Source of the DNA: Ferrovibrio sp964218355
GTDB lineage: Bacteria > Pseudomonadota > Alphaproteobacteria > Ferrovibrionales > Ferrovibrionaceae
DNA length: 64,000 nt
Assembly: GCF_964218355.1 (NCBI RefSeq)
Contig: NZ_CAXPMC010000009.1
Location: 1-64,000, forward strand
Direction of reading: 5' to 3'
The notes beneath the pieces were generated by a model that was given only the letters and a program-made list of their open reading frames with translations, was not told the DNA's origin and did no database searches. This document shows positions 1-8,535 of this stretch, piece after piece. A program made the position numbers and the translations under genes. Positions within the stretch are counted from its first letter, which is position 1; each line of letters begins with the position of its first letter.

Positions 1-19
1 GGAGCCGCCACGCGGCTCC
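1..19 (-). terminator. Possible terminator hairpin after the ABC binding-protein gene
   Basis: An 8-bp perfect stem (GGAGCCGC / GCGGCTCC) with a 3-nt loop sits 16 bp past the stop codon of the minus-strand binding-protein gene. Any U-tract would lie outside the window, so it could also be a processing or mRNA-stabilising hairpin before further genes of the operon. Confidence 0.45.
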
Positions 20-35
20 GGCAGGCGGGTTGCAC

Positions 36-1247
36 TCAGCTCTTGACCAGCGGGCACTTGCCTTCAGCCAGCGGGCGGAAGGCTTCCGCCGCCGGGATGG
101 TCTTCTTGACGGTCATGTAATCCCAGGGGCCCTTCGATTCCGAAGGCTTCTTGACCTCGACCAGGTACATGTCATGCAGATGCCGGCCGTCGACACGGAC
201 CGAGCCCTTGCCGAACAGCTTGTCTTCGGAGGGCATCGCCTTCATCTGGTCGACCACCTTGATGCCGTCGGCATCGCTCTTCAGCGCTTCCACGGCTTTC
301 AGGTAGTGGATGACCGACGAATAGATGCCGGCATGCACCATGGTCGGGTACTTGCCGCCGTTGGCCGCCGCGAACTCCTTGGCGAAGGCGCGGTTGTTGT
401 CATTCGCATCCCAGTACCAGGCGGTGGTGAAGTTCAGGCCCTGGGCGGTCTTCAGGCCCAGCGCATGCACGTCGGTGATGAACATCAGCATGCCGGCCAG
501 CTTCTGGCCGCCTTCGACAATGCCGAATTCCGCCGCCTGCTTGATCGAGTTGATGGTGTCGCCGCCGGCATTGGCAAGGCCGATGATCTGCGCCTTCGAG
601 GCCTGCGCCTGCAGCAGGAAGGACGAGAAGTCGGTGCCGGGGAAGGGCGCGCGGACGGCACCGAGCACCTTGCCGCCATTGGCCTCGACCACCGCCTTGG
701 TGTCACGCTCCAGCGCATGGCCGAAGGCATAGTCGGCGGTGATGAAGAACCAGCTCTTGCCGCCGGTCTGCACGATCGCCTTGCCGGTGCCGTTGGCCAG
801 CGCCCAGGTGTCATAGGTCCAGTGCACGGAATTCGGCGAGCATTTCGGGCCGGTCAGATCCGCGGAGGCGGCACCCGAGATCAGGAAAACCTTGTTCTTT
901 TCCCTGGTGATCTCGTTGACGGCCAGCGCCACCGACGAGGTCGGGACGTCGACGACGACGTCGACCTTGTCGACATCCAGCCACTGGCGGACGATGTTGG
1001 ACCCGATATCGGGCTTGTTCTGGTGGTCGGCAAACACGACTTCGACCTTCATGCCCTTGCCGGCCGCGCCGAAATCCTCGACGGCCTTCTTGGCTGCCCA
1101 GGTGCCGCCCGGGCCTGACACGTCGGCATAGAGGCCGGACTGGTCGTTCATGACGCCGATCTTGATGACGCCGTCGGAGTACTGGGCATGGGCGGTCCCT
1201 GCCGCAAGCACGGCCGCCGCCGTCACAAACATATGCTTCATACGCAT
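36..1247 (-). CDS. ABC transporter substrate-binding protein, branched-chain amino acid (LivK-like) family
   Basis: 403-residue periplasmic binding protein. Residues 1-21 form a signal peptide ending in AHA; the mature part is a type I periplasmic binding fold (opening IKIGVMNDQSGLYADVSGPGG) of the Peripla_BP_6 kind, which delivers amino acids, amides or aromatic acids to a Liv-type ABC importer. A strong Shine-Dalgarno AGGAGGAAG precedes the start at 1247. It is the third gene of a minus-strand run behind two Liv-type ATPase genes. The two permease genes expected for this system are absent and may lie beyond position 1. The ligand cannot be inferred; many alphaproteobacteria have dozens of paralogues. 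Confidence 0.9.
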   Translation of the reverse strand: MRMKHMFVTAAAVLAAGTAHAQYSDGVIKIGVMNDQSGLYADVSGPGGTWAAKKAVEDFGAAGKGMKVEVVFADHQNKPDIGSNIVRQWLDVDKVDVVVDVPTSSVALAVNEITREKNKVFLISGAASADLTGPKCSPNSVHWTYDTWALANGTGKAIVQTGGKSWFFITADYAFGHALERDTKAVVEANGGKVLGAVRAPFPGTDFSSFLLQAQASKAQIIGLANAGGDTINSIKQAAEFGIVEGGQKLAGMLMFITDVHALGLKTAQGLNFTTAWYWDANDNNRAFAKEFAAANGGKYPTMVHAGIYSSVIHYLKAVEALKSDADGIKVVDQMKAMPSEDKLFGKGSVRVDGRHLHDMYLVEVKKPSESKGPWDYMTVKKTIPAAEAFRPLAEGKCPLVKS

Positions 1248-1271
1248 GGTCGCTTCCTCCTGGTTGAACGG

Positions 1272-1991
1272 TTATACGCCGAGATAGGACTCGAGCTTTT
1301 CTGTATTCGCGGCGATCTGGTCATTGGGGATCATGTCGATCACCTTACCATGCTCGACCACATAATGGCGGTCGGCCACCGTGCTGGCGAAGCGGAAATT
1401 CTGCTCCACCAGCAGGACCGTGAACCCTTTCTGCTTGAGCAGCCGGATCATCGCGCCGATCTGCTGCACGATCACCGGGGCCAGGCCTTCGGTCGGTTCG
1501 TCCAGCAGCAGGAAGGTGGCGCCGGTGCGCAGGATGCGGCCGATCGCCAGCATCTGCTGCTCGCCGCCGGACAGTTTGGTGCCCTGGCTGCGCAGCCGCT
1601 CCTTCAGGTTCGGGAAAATCTGGTAGATGTCATCAAGGCTCATGCCGCCGGGCTTCACCACCGGCGGCAGGGTCAGGTTCTCCGCCACATTCAGGCTGGA
1701 GAAGATGCCGCGTTCCTCGGGGCAGAAGGCGAGGCCGAGCCGGGCGATGCGGTTCGAGGTCTGGCCGATCAGCTCCTGACCCTCGAACTGTACCGAGCCC
1801 TTGCGGTTCTGGATCATGCCCATCACCGCTTTCATGGTCGTGGTCTTGCCGGCGCCGTTGCGACCCAGCAGGGTGACGACCTCGCCCTTGTTCACGGCGA
1901 AATCCATGCCGTGCAGGATATGGCTTTCGCCATACCAGGCATGCAGGTCGCGCACCGCCAGCTCGCTGCCGTTCATGGCGCCATCATGCAT
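1272..1991 (-). CDS. livF: Branched-chain amino acid type ABC transporter ATP-binding protein (LivF family)
   Basis: 239-residue cytoplasmic ATPase subunit. Walker A GRNGAGKTT lies near residue 43, the signature LSGGEQQ near 140, and Walker B with LLLDEPTEGLAP near 160. The short form and the ending (EKLESYLGV) fit LivF rather than LivG. The start overlaps the end of livG by 8 bp, indicating translational coupling, and the binding-protein gene follows after 24 bp. It would energise import together with LivG and two permeases that are not in view. Confidence 0.92.
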   Translation of the reverse strand: MHDGAMNGSELAVRDLHAWYGESHILHGMDFAVNKGEVVTLLGRNGAGKTTTMKAVMGMIQNRKGSVQFEGQELIGQTSNRIARLGLAFCPEERGIFSSLNVAENLTLPPVVKPGGMSLDDIYQIFPNLKERLRSQGTKLSGGEQQMLAIGRILRTGATFLLLDEPTEGLAPVIVQQIGAMIRLLKQKGFTVLLVEQNFRFASTVADRHYVVEHGKVIDMIPNDQIAANTEKLESYLGV

Positions 1992-2739
1992 GGCCGGTCC
2001 CCATATAGGCTTCGATCACTTCCGGATTGCGCGACACGGTATCGTAATCGCCTTCGGCCAGAATTTCGCCGCGCCGCAGCACCGTGATGGTGTCGGACAG
2101 CTTGGCCACCACGCTCAGGTTGTGCTCGACCATCAGGACCGTGCGCTTTTGGGCGACCCGCTTGATCAGGTCGGAAATCTTCTCGATATCCTCGTGCCCC
2201 ATGCCGGCCATCGGTTCGTCCAGCAGCATCATCTCGGGTTCGAGGGCCAGGGTGGTGGCGATTTCCAGGGCGCGCTTGCGGCCATAGGGCAGTTCGACGG
2301 CCGTGTGGCTGCGGTAATCGGCGAGGCCGACGGCTTCCAGCAGTTCCTCGGCGCGGTCGTTCAGGCCGTCGAGGCTGCGCTCGCTTTTCCAGAAATGGAA
2401 GGAGGTGCCCAGCGGGCGCTGCAGCGCCACGCGCACATTCTCCAGCAGGCTGAGGTGCGGGAATACCGCTGAAATCTGGAAGGAGCGCACCAGGCCGCTG
2501 CGGGCGATATCCGCCGGCTTGTGGCTGGTGATGTCGCGGCCGTTATAGGTGATGCGGCCGCGGCTCGGGCTGAGAAACTTGGTCAGCAGGTTGAAGCATG
2601 TCGTCTTGCCCGCGCCATTCGGCCCGATCAGCGCATGGATGCTGAAACGGCGGACATTCAGATTGACATCTTTGACGGCGACGAAGCCTGCAAATTCCTT
2701 CGTCAGCCCTGTGGTCGTGAGGATGTACTCCTCGGCCAT
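1984..2739 (-). CDS. livG: Branched-chain amino acid type ABC transporter ATP-binding protein (LivG family)
   Basis: 251-residue ATPase subunit, first gene of the minus-strand run livG-livF-binding protein. Walker A GPNGAGKTT is near residue 37, the signature is a variant LPYGRKR, and Walker B is MLLDEPMAGM, all usual for LivG. The start at 2739 has AAGGA upstream. The 135-bp gap to the upstream gene (2740-2874) is relatively AT-rich near 2825-2870 and is the probable promoter region, though I see no convincing -35/-10 pair. Confidence 0.92.
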   Translation of the reverse strand: MAEEYILTTTGLTKEFAGFVAVKDVNLNVRRFSIHALIGPNGAGKTTCFNLLTKFLSPSRGRITYNGRDITSHKPADIARSGLVRSFQISAVFPHLSLLENVRVALQRPLGTSFHFWKSERSLDGLNDRAEELLEAVGLADYRSHTAVELPYGRKRALEIATTLALEPEMMLLDEPMAGMGHEDIEKISDLIKRVAQKRTVLMVEHNLSVVAKLSDTITVLRRGEILAEGDYDTVSRNPEVIEAYMGTGHA

Positions 2740-2874
2740 GGACCGTATCCTTGTTTGCCTCCCGGAATACCCTGCAGTTGCGGAGTATCGTCCGTATGGA
2801 AGCGGATTCGGCCGCGCCTGTAAATAGCTAGGGCGGTTTAACTTTTTTGTGCGGCCAGCCTGTTTTTTCGGCAG

Positions 2875-3786
2875 TCAGCGGTCGGGCGCGGCCGCCCGGC
2901 GGGCCAGCTGGTGCTCGCGGTACGAGATGTAGGTGGCGCTGGCGAAGATCACCGTGCCGCCAATCCAGGTCCACAGGTCGGGGATCTGCCCGAAGACCAG
3001 GAAGCCGATGACGGCGGCCCAGATCAGCTTGGTGAAATCCAGCGGCATCAGGACCGTGGTGTCGGCCCGTTTGAAGGCTTCGGCAAACATGATGTGGCCG
3101 GCCGAGCCAAGGCAGCCCAGGGCAAACATGAGAATGAACTGTTCGAGATTCGGCCAGTGCCAGTCGAACAGGGCGACGACAAAGGTGATCGGCGTGACGA
3201 AGACCAGCATGTAGGTGGCAATGGTCAGGCTGGAATCGGTGCGGGACAGAATCTTGATGTCGATCATCGAGACCGCCCACAACACCGCCGAACCGACCAC
3301 CAGCATGGGGCCGAGATCGAGCGGAACGATCCCCGGCCGCAGCACGATCAGCGCACCGATGAAGCCGATCACCAGCGCGGTGATGCGGCGCGCCCGCAGG
3401 GTCTCGCCGAGGATGAAGACGGCGCCGATGGTCATGAACAGCGGCGCCGTGTAGGCCAGCGCGGTGGCCTGGGCCAGCGGCGTGATCGCCAGCGCGGTGA
3501 AGAACATCATCATCGAGATGCTGTTGACGGTGCCGCGCAGGGCATGCAGATGCAGCCGGTTGGTGCGGAAGGCAGCAAAGCGGCAGCGGATCAGGGCCGG
3601 CAGCAGGGCGACGAAGCCGAACAGGTTGCGGAAAAACGCCACCTCGATCGCCGGCAGCTCTTGCGACACCCTGGCAACCAAGGCATGCATGCAAACGAAG
3701 CACAGGGTCGAGGCCAGCATGAGGCCCATGGCCCGCAACAGCGGCGACGCGGCGGGACGGGCAGATGTCAATGGAATATCGGACAT
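2875..3786 (-). CDS. EamA/DMT-family transporter
   Basis: About 303 residues with roughly ten predicted transmembrane helices arranged as two EamA halves (for example LMLASTLCFVCMHALVARVS near the start and VGSAVLWAVSMIDIKILSR in the second half). Members export metabolites or drugs; the substrate is unknown. I chose the start at 3786, where the first membrane helix follows after about 15 residues; the longer open frame upstream runs into the divergent helicase gene and has no transporter-like sequence. The start is 46 bp from the divergent hrpB start, so the two share a promoter region. Confidence 0.85.
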   Translation of the reverse strand: MSDIPLTSARPAASPLLRAMGLMLASTLCFVCMHALVARVSQELPAIEVAFFRNLFGFVALLPALIRCRFAAFRTNRLHLHALRGTVNSISMMMFFTALAITPLAQATALAYTAPLFMTIGAVFILGETLRARRITALVIGFIGALIVLRPGIVPLDLGPMLVVGSAVLWAVSMIDIKILSRTDSSLTIATYMLVFVTPITFVVALFDWHWPNLEQFILMFALGCLGSAGHIMFAEAFKRADTTVLMPLDFTKLIWAAVIGFLVFGQIPDLWTWIGGTVIFASATYISYREHQLARRAAAPDR

Positions 3787-3832
3787 TTTTCCGGGAGGTT
3801 GGCTGAGCGGCCAGCATTTCAGCTTGGCGGAC

Positions 3833-6373
3833 ATGCGAATATTGCAAAAATTGCAGGGCTCCCATGCGCTGCCGGTCGCGGCCATCCTGCCTGACGTACA
3901 GGCGGCGCTGGCACAGCCGGGGAATCTCGTCGTCCAGGCACCGCCGGGATCCGGCAAGACCACATTGCTGCCGCTGGCCCTGCTGGACCAGGCCTGGGCC
4001 GCCGGCGGGCGCATCATCGTGCTGGAGCCGCGCCGGCTGGCCGCCCGCATGGCGGCGCGGCGCATGGCCGGCCTGCTGGGCGAAGCGGTCGGCGAAACCG
4101 TCGGCTACCGGGTGCGTCTGGACAGCCGTGCCGGACCGCAGACACGCATCGAACTGAATACCGACGGTATTTTCCTGCGCCGGCTGCAGCGTGATCCCGA
4201 GCTGAAGGGCGTCGCTGCCGTGCTGTTCGACGAATGCCACGAGCGCGGCCTCGAATCCGATCTCGCACTGGCGCTCTGCCTGGAGGCGCAGGCGGTTTTG
4301 CGGCCCGACCTGCGGCTGGTGGCGATGTCGGCGACGCTGGATGCGGCTCCTTTTGCAGCGCTGATGGGGGCGTGTCCGGTGGTGACCGGCGCCGGCCAGA
4401 GCTTTCCGGTCGAGACCCGCTGGCACCCGCCGGCGCCGCAGGCCCGGCTGGACCAGAGCACCGCTGCGGCAGTACGCACGGCCCTGGACGAAACCGAGGG
4501 AGACATGCTGGTCTTTCTGCCGGGCGTGGGCGAGATCCGCCGGGTCGAGGCAATGCTGGCCGGGGGATTGCCGGCCGCCACCGATGTCGTGCCGCTCTAT
4601 GGCGACCTGACCGGCGACCAGCAGGACCGGGCGCTGAAACCATCGCCGGCCGGCCGGCGCAAGGTGGTGCTGTCGACCTCGATTGCCGAGAGTTCGCTGA
4701 CCATCGAGGGCGTGCGCGTGGTGGTCGACAGCGGCTACATGCGGCAGCCGCGGTTCTCACCCGCCACGGGCATGAGCCGGCTGGAAACCCTGCGGGTCAG
4801 TCAGGCCTCGGCCGACCAGCGCCGGGGCCGGGCCGGCCGTCTCGCGCCAGGTATCTGCTACCGGTTGTGGGCCGAGGCTGCCCATGGCGGCCTGCCTGCC
4901 TTCACGGCGCCGGAAATCGCGGTGGCCGATCTGGCACCGCTGGCACTGGACCTGGCGGCCTGGGGCGTGCGCGATGCCGCCGCGCTGGCCTGGCTCGATC
5001 CGCCGCCGGCCGCCGCGCTGGGGCATGCCCGCGACCTGCTGCGCGGTCTCGGCGCCGTCGATGCCGATGGCATCATCACCGCTCATGGCCGGGCCATGGC
5101 CCGGCTGCCGCTGCATCCGCGGCTGGCTCATATGGTGATCCGCGGCCATGCTCTCGGTCTTGGCGGCCTGGCCTGTTCGCTGGCGGCCCTGCTGGCGGAA
5201 CGCGACATCGCCCGTGGCAGCGGCCAGCCGCGCGATGCCGACCTGCGCTGGCGCCTCGACATCGTGCTGGGCGAAGGTGAGCGTGACGCGGCTCCGCACG
5301 GCCAGCGCGTGGACATGACGGCGGTGCGGCAGATTCGCCGGCTGGCGGCGGACTGGCGCCGTCAGATCGGCGCCGCGGCCCATGCCGGCAGCAGCGACGA
5401 GGCCGGCATTCTCGTCGCCTTAGCCTATCCTGACCGCGTTGCCCGCCGGCGTTCGGCCGGCAGCTATCTGCTCAGCAACGGCCGCGGCGCGCGGCTCGAT
5501 CCGCAGGATACGCTGGGCAGCGAGGCTTTCCTTGCGGTTGCCGAAGTGGATGCCGCCCAGGCGGATGCCCGTATCTTCCTCGCCGCGCCAGTTTCCGAGG
5601 CGGAGATCGAGGCACATCTCGGCGATGCCATCGAGACCCGCGACGCGGTCGAATGGAACGAGCGCAGCCAGGCCGTGCTGGCCCGGCGGCAGCGCCGGCT
5701 CGGTGCCCTGGTGCTGCGCGAGAGGCCGCTGGCCGACCCGCCGCAGGAAACGATCCGGGCGGCCATCATCGCTGCCATCCGCAAGGCCGGGATCGAGGCG
5801 ACGCTGCCCTGGACGCCCGGCCTGCGTCAGTGGCAGGCCCGTGTCGCCCTGCTGCGCGCGCATCTGCCGGCGGCGGCCGACTGGCCGGATATGAGCGACG
5901 CGGCGCTGACCGGGCGGCTGGAAGAGTGGCTCGGTCCCTGGCTCGATGGCGTCGTGAAACTGTCGCAGCTCTCCGGCATCGACCTGCACGGGGCACTGAC
6001 CCGCCAGCTCGATTACGCGCAGCAGAAACTGCTCGAGGCCGAGGCGCCTACTCATTGGCGCGTGCCGACAGGGTCGAATATCCCGATAGATTACGATCAT
6101 GGGGATATGCCCGTGCTGGCTGTCCGCCTGCAGGAGATGTTCGGCTGTGCCGACACACCGGCGATTGCCGGCGGCCGTGTGAGGCTGGTCCTGCATCTGC
6201 TATCGCCGGCGCGGCGGCCGCTGCAGGTGACCAGCGACCTTGCCGGCTTCTGGCAGTCGAGCTATCGCGCGGTGCGGGCAGAAATGCGGGGCCAATACCC
6301 GAAGCATCCCTGGCCCGATGATCCGCTGGCGGCGACGCCGACGACACGGGCCAAGCCAAGGCCGCGGTCATGA
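3833..6373 (+). CDS. hrpB: ATP-dependent helicase HrpB
   Basis: 846-residue DEAH/RHA-type helicase, close to the usual HrpB length (about 820). Walker A PPGSGKT is at residues 37-43, motif II DECH at 133-136, motif III SAT near 160, and the HELICc motif VI QRRGRAGR near 330. These are followed by the HA2 region and the HrpB-specific C-terminal domain. HrpB is a putative RNA helicase of unclear physiological role in bacteria. The open frame extends upstream to 3464, but that part is the antisense of the neighbouring EamA gene; the conserved protein begins at MRILQKL (3833). Confidence 0.93.
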   Translation: MRILQKLQGSHALPVAAILPDVQAALAQPGNLVVQAPPGSGKTTLLPLALLDQAWAAGGRIIVLEPRRLAARMAARRMAGLLGEAVGETVGYRVRLDSRAGPQTRIELNTDGIFLRRLQRDPELKGVAAVLFDECHERGLESDLALALCLEAQAVLRPDLRLVAMSATLDAAPFAALMGACPVVTGAGQSFPVETRWHPPAPQARLDQSTAAAVRTALDETEGDMLVFLPGVGEIRRVEAMLAGGLPAATDVVPLYGDLTGDQQDRALKPSPAGRRKVVLSTSIAESSLTIEGVRVVVDSGYMRQPRFSPATGMSRLETLRVSQASADQRRGRAGRLAPGICYRLWAEAAHGGLPAFTAPEIAVADLAPLALDLAAWGVRDAAALAWLDPPPAAALGHARDLLRGLGAVDADGIITAHGRAMARLPLHPRLAHMVIRGHALGLGGLACSLAALLAERDIARGSGQPRDADLRWRLDIVLGEGERDAAPHGQRVDMTAVRQIRRLAADWRRQIGAAAHAGSSDEAGILVALAYPDRVARRRSAGSYLLSNGRGARLDPQDTLGSEAFLAVAEVDAAQADARIFLAAPVSEAEIEAHLGDAIETRDAVEWNERSQAVLARRQRRLGALVLRERPLADPPQETIRAAIIAAIRKAGIEATLPWTPGLRQWQARVALLRAHLPAAADWPDMSDAALTGRLEEWLGPWLDGVVKLSQLSGIDLHGALTRQLDYAQQKLLEAEAPTHWRVPTGSNIPIDYDHGDMPVLAVRLQEMFGCADTPAIAGGRVRLVLHLLSPARRPLQVTSDLAGFWQSSYRAVRAEMRGQYPKHPWPDDPLAATPTTRAKPRPRS

Positions 6374-6397
6374 TCGTTGCGGCAGGATTTTCCGGAC

Positions 6398-6426
6398 TTG
6401 GCGCCGTCGCCGCCGCTTTCTAGTAT
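6398..6426 (+). promoter_or_regulatory. Promoter giving a probable leaderless mRNA
   Basis: TTGGCG (6398-6403), a 17-bp spacer, and TAGTAT (6421-6426). The start codon at 6433 lies exactly where transcription would begin, and no Shine-Dalgarno precedes it. Confidence 0.6.
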
Positions 6427-6432
6427 CCCCCC

Positions 6433-7425
6433 ATGAGCTTCGAGCGCCGCCGCGAGATCAGCATCCTGTTCGGCGACCCGAACCGGGGCATGCGCATGCA
6501 GTACCGTGCCGCCCTGCGCAGCGAGGGTTTCACCCGGCTGCATGAATTCGACACCCTGGAGAACTTTCCGGCGCTGTTCAAACAGGCGCAGCCCGATCTC
6601 GTTTTCATGGATGCGGCGATGCCGGCCGGCGATGCCACCCGCGTGGTGCATGCCCTGCGGCATGGTGAACTCAGCGACAATCCCTTCGTGCCGGTGATTG
6701 TGGCCACCTGGGATGCCAGCCGGCCGGTGGTGCGCCGGATCATCGACAGCGGCGCCGACGACATTCTCGTCAAGCCGCTGTCGACCCAGGCGATCAGCGG
6801 GCGCATCCAGGCGCTGGCCAGCGGGCGCAAGCCCTTTGTGGTCACTGCGGACTATATCGGGCCGGACCGGCGGCGCAGCGGTGGCCGCAGCGACAATTCG
6901 GCGGCCCTGCTGGCGGTGCCCAATCCGCTGCGCGCCAAGCTTGATGGCGTGGCGACCAACGGCGACGATTTTCTCAGCCAGGTTGCCAGTATGCGCAGCC
7001 AGATCAGCCGTCTGCGCCTGCGTGCCGCGGCCTTTCGCATCGCTTTTGCGGCCGGGCAGCTCGGCGACAGTCTCCAGCCGGAAGGCGCGGCGGCGGAAAC
7101 GGCGGCCATGCTGCTGGACGGTCTGCTGGTTTCTGCCATGGAGATACACGGCCGCACCGTGGATGAGGCTGACCAGGCACCTGCGCATGCGCTCTGCGAT
7201 ACGCTGCTGAAAACGGCCCGGCCGCTGGCCGAGGCCGGCATGAATGGGACGCGGGAGAATTGCAGCCGCATGACCGCCCTGCAGGAAGCGGCAACACAGC
7301 TGCTGCTGCATTTCCACCCGGACCGTGATGCGCACGCGCTGGCCGCGGATGTCGCCGCCGCCATCGCCCGGTTCCGTACCCGTCAGACGGCTCTGGCCAG
7401 TGGTGCGCTGCCGGCCGGCAGCTGA
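6433..7425 (+). CDS. Response-regulator-like protein (REC domain plus uncharacterised C-terminal region)
   Basis: 330 residues. Residues 9-125 are a REC domain: beta-1 ILFGDPN, phospho-acceptor Asp60 in DLVFMDAAMP, and Lys114 in ILVKPLS. After it comes a conserved linker (residues about 138-147, ADYIGPDRRR), then a helical C-terminal region with no recognisable DNA-binding or enzymatic domain (block RLRLRAAAFRIAFAAGQL). The next gene is a paralogue over the full length. It probably acts by protein-protein contact in a phosphorelay; no histidine kinase is adjacent. Only one of the usual two beta-1 acidic residues is present. Confidence 0.8.
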   Translation: MSFERRREISILFGDPNRGMRMQYRAALRSEGFTRLHEFDTLENFPALFKQAQPDLVFMDAAMPAGDATRVVHALRHGELSDNPFVPVIVATWDASRPVVRRIIDSGADDILVKPLSTQAISGRIQALASGRKPFVVTADYIGPDRRRSGGRSDNSAALLAVPNPLRAKLDGVATNGDDFLSQVASMRSQISRLRLRAAAFRIAFAAGQLGDSLQPEGAAAETAAMLLDGLLVSAMEIHGRTVDEADQAPAHALCDTLLKTARPLAEAGMNGTRENCSRMTALQEAATQLLLHFHPDRDAHALAADVAAAIARFRTRQTALASGALPAGS

Positions 7426-7482
7426 CTGTCACCGGGGAGTCACATGCCCTCCACCTGCCAACCCGATGAGACCGGCTGCGGC

Positions 7483-7511
7483 TTGTTGCCGTCCCCGCGG
7501 ATCATTAGGAT
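7483..7511 (+). promoter_or_regulatory. Promoter of the second REC-domain gene
   Basis: TTGTTG (7483-7488), 17-bp spacer, TAGGAT (7506-7511). The ATG at 7518 is again 7 nt past the -10, the same geometry as the paralogue's promoter. The AGGA inside the -10 could alternatively serve as a Shine-Dalgarno if transcription starts further upstream. Confidence 0.55.
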
Positions 7512-7517
7512 CGCCTT

Positions 7518-8513
7518 ATGAGCTTTGATGAGTTCCGTGGCGATGTCCGGATCCTGTTCGGCGATTCCGGGCAGGGAACCCGCGGCCTGTATCGCCAGGC
7601 CCTGATGGGGGCCGGCTACCACGACCTGCGGGAATTCGACAGCCTGAAGGGGTTTGCCGATCTGCTGGCCGTGGCCCGGCCGGATCTGGTGTTTATGGAT
7701 GTCGCAATGCCCGACGGCGACGCCGTGGCACTGGTGGAAACGCTGCGTCATGGCCGGCTTGGCGTGTCGCCCTACATGCCGATCATCCTGACCACCTGGG
7801 AGCCGGAAGCGCAGCTGGTGCGCCGCGTGGTCGATGCCGGTGCCGACGACCTGCTGGTCAAGCCGCTGTCGATCCGGCTGATCCTCGATCGCATCGAGAC
7901 GGTGGCGCTGCATCGCAAGCCGTTCGTGGTGACCTCCGACTATATCGGCCCGGACCGGCGCAAGGCGGTGCAGCGGCGCGACAGCAGCGTGCCGCTGATC
8001 CCGGTGCCCAACCCGCTGCGCAACAAGATGCTGGGCCTGCCGATCGACCCCGACGCGCTGCAGCGCGAGATCATGGATGCGAATGATGCCGTGTCAGGCC
8101 AGCGCCTGCGCGCGTCCGCCTTCCGCATCGCTTTCGTCACGGCGCAGATCATCCCGCGCTACAAGGCGCAGAATGTGCCCGATCCGGCGACCCTGACTCT
8201 GCTGGACGACCTGATTGCCTCCACCGAGGATATCCGCGACCGCGTTGCCGGAACCGACATGGCTCATGTCGCCGACCTGTGCGAGCGGCTGCTGGTGCCG
8301 GCCCGGCAGATGGCCGAAGCGGGAGCGGATTTCCCCTATGCGGCGGATTCGCAGAAGACCTTCGATCTGGTGAAGGCGCTGGGCGACGCCGTGCTGGCCT
8401 TCTTCAATCCCGACCGCGAGACCTCGGCGCTGGCCCATGAGGTTGCGGCCGCGGTCGACCGCTTCCGGGCCCGCAGGGCCGCGCAGGCGGCCGGGGAACT
8501 GCCAGCCGTCTAG
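7518..8513 (+). CDS. Response-regulator-like protein, tandem paralogue
   Basis: 331 residues, collinear with the upstream gene at 6433. It keeps the REC hallmarks (ILFGDSG, Asp61 in DLVFMDVAMPDGD, Lys115 in LLVKPLS), the DYIGPDRR linker and the C-terminal block QRLRASAFRIAFVTAQI. The pair clearly arose by tandem duplication, but each copy has its own promoter. Output is unknown. It ends 22 bp before the end of the convergent minus-strand gene; no clear terminator hairpin with a T-run is seen between them. Confidence 0.8.
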   Translation: MSFDEFRGDVRILFGDSGQGTRGLYRQALMGAGYHDLREFDSLKGFADLLAVARPDLVFMDVAMPDGDAVALVETLRHGRLGVSPYMPIILTTWEPEAQLVRRVVDAGADDLLVKPLSIRLILDRIETVALHRKPFVVTSDYIGPDRRKAVQRRDSSVPLIPVPNPLRNKMLGLPIDPDALQREIMDANDAVSGQRLRASAFRIAFVTAQIIPRYKAQNVPDPATLTLLDDLIASTEDIRDRVAGTDMAHVADLCERLLVPARQMAEAGADFPYAADSQKTFDLVKALGDAVLAFFNPDRETSALAHEVAAAVDRFRARRAAQAAGELPAV

Positions 8514-8535
8514 CAGCGGGTTGTCTGGCAGCAGG

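Noticed and set aside
1..2739. A complete branched-chain amino acid transporter
   Set aside because: No permease genes are in view; only the binding protein and two ATPases can be supported.
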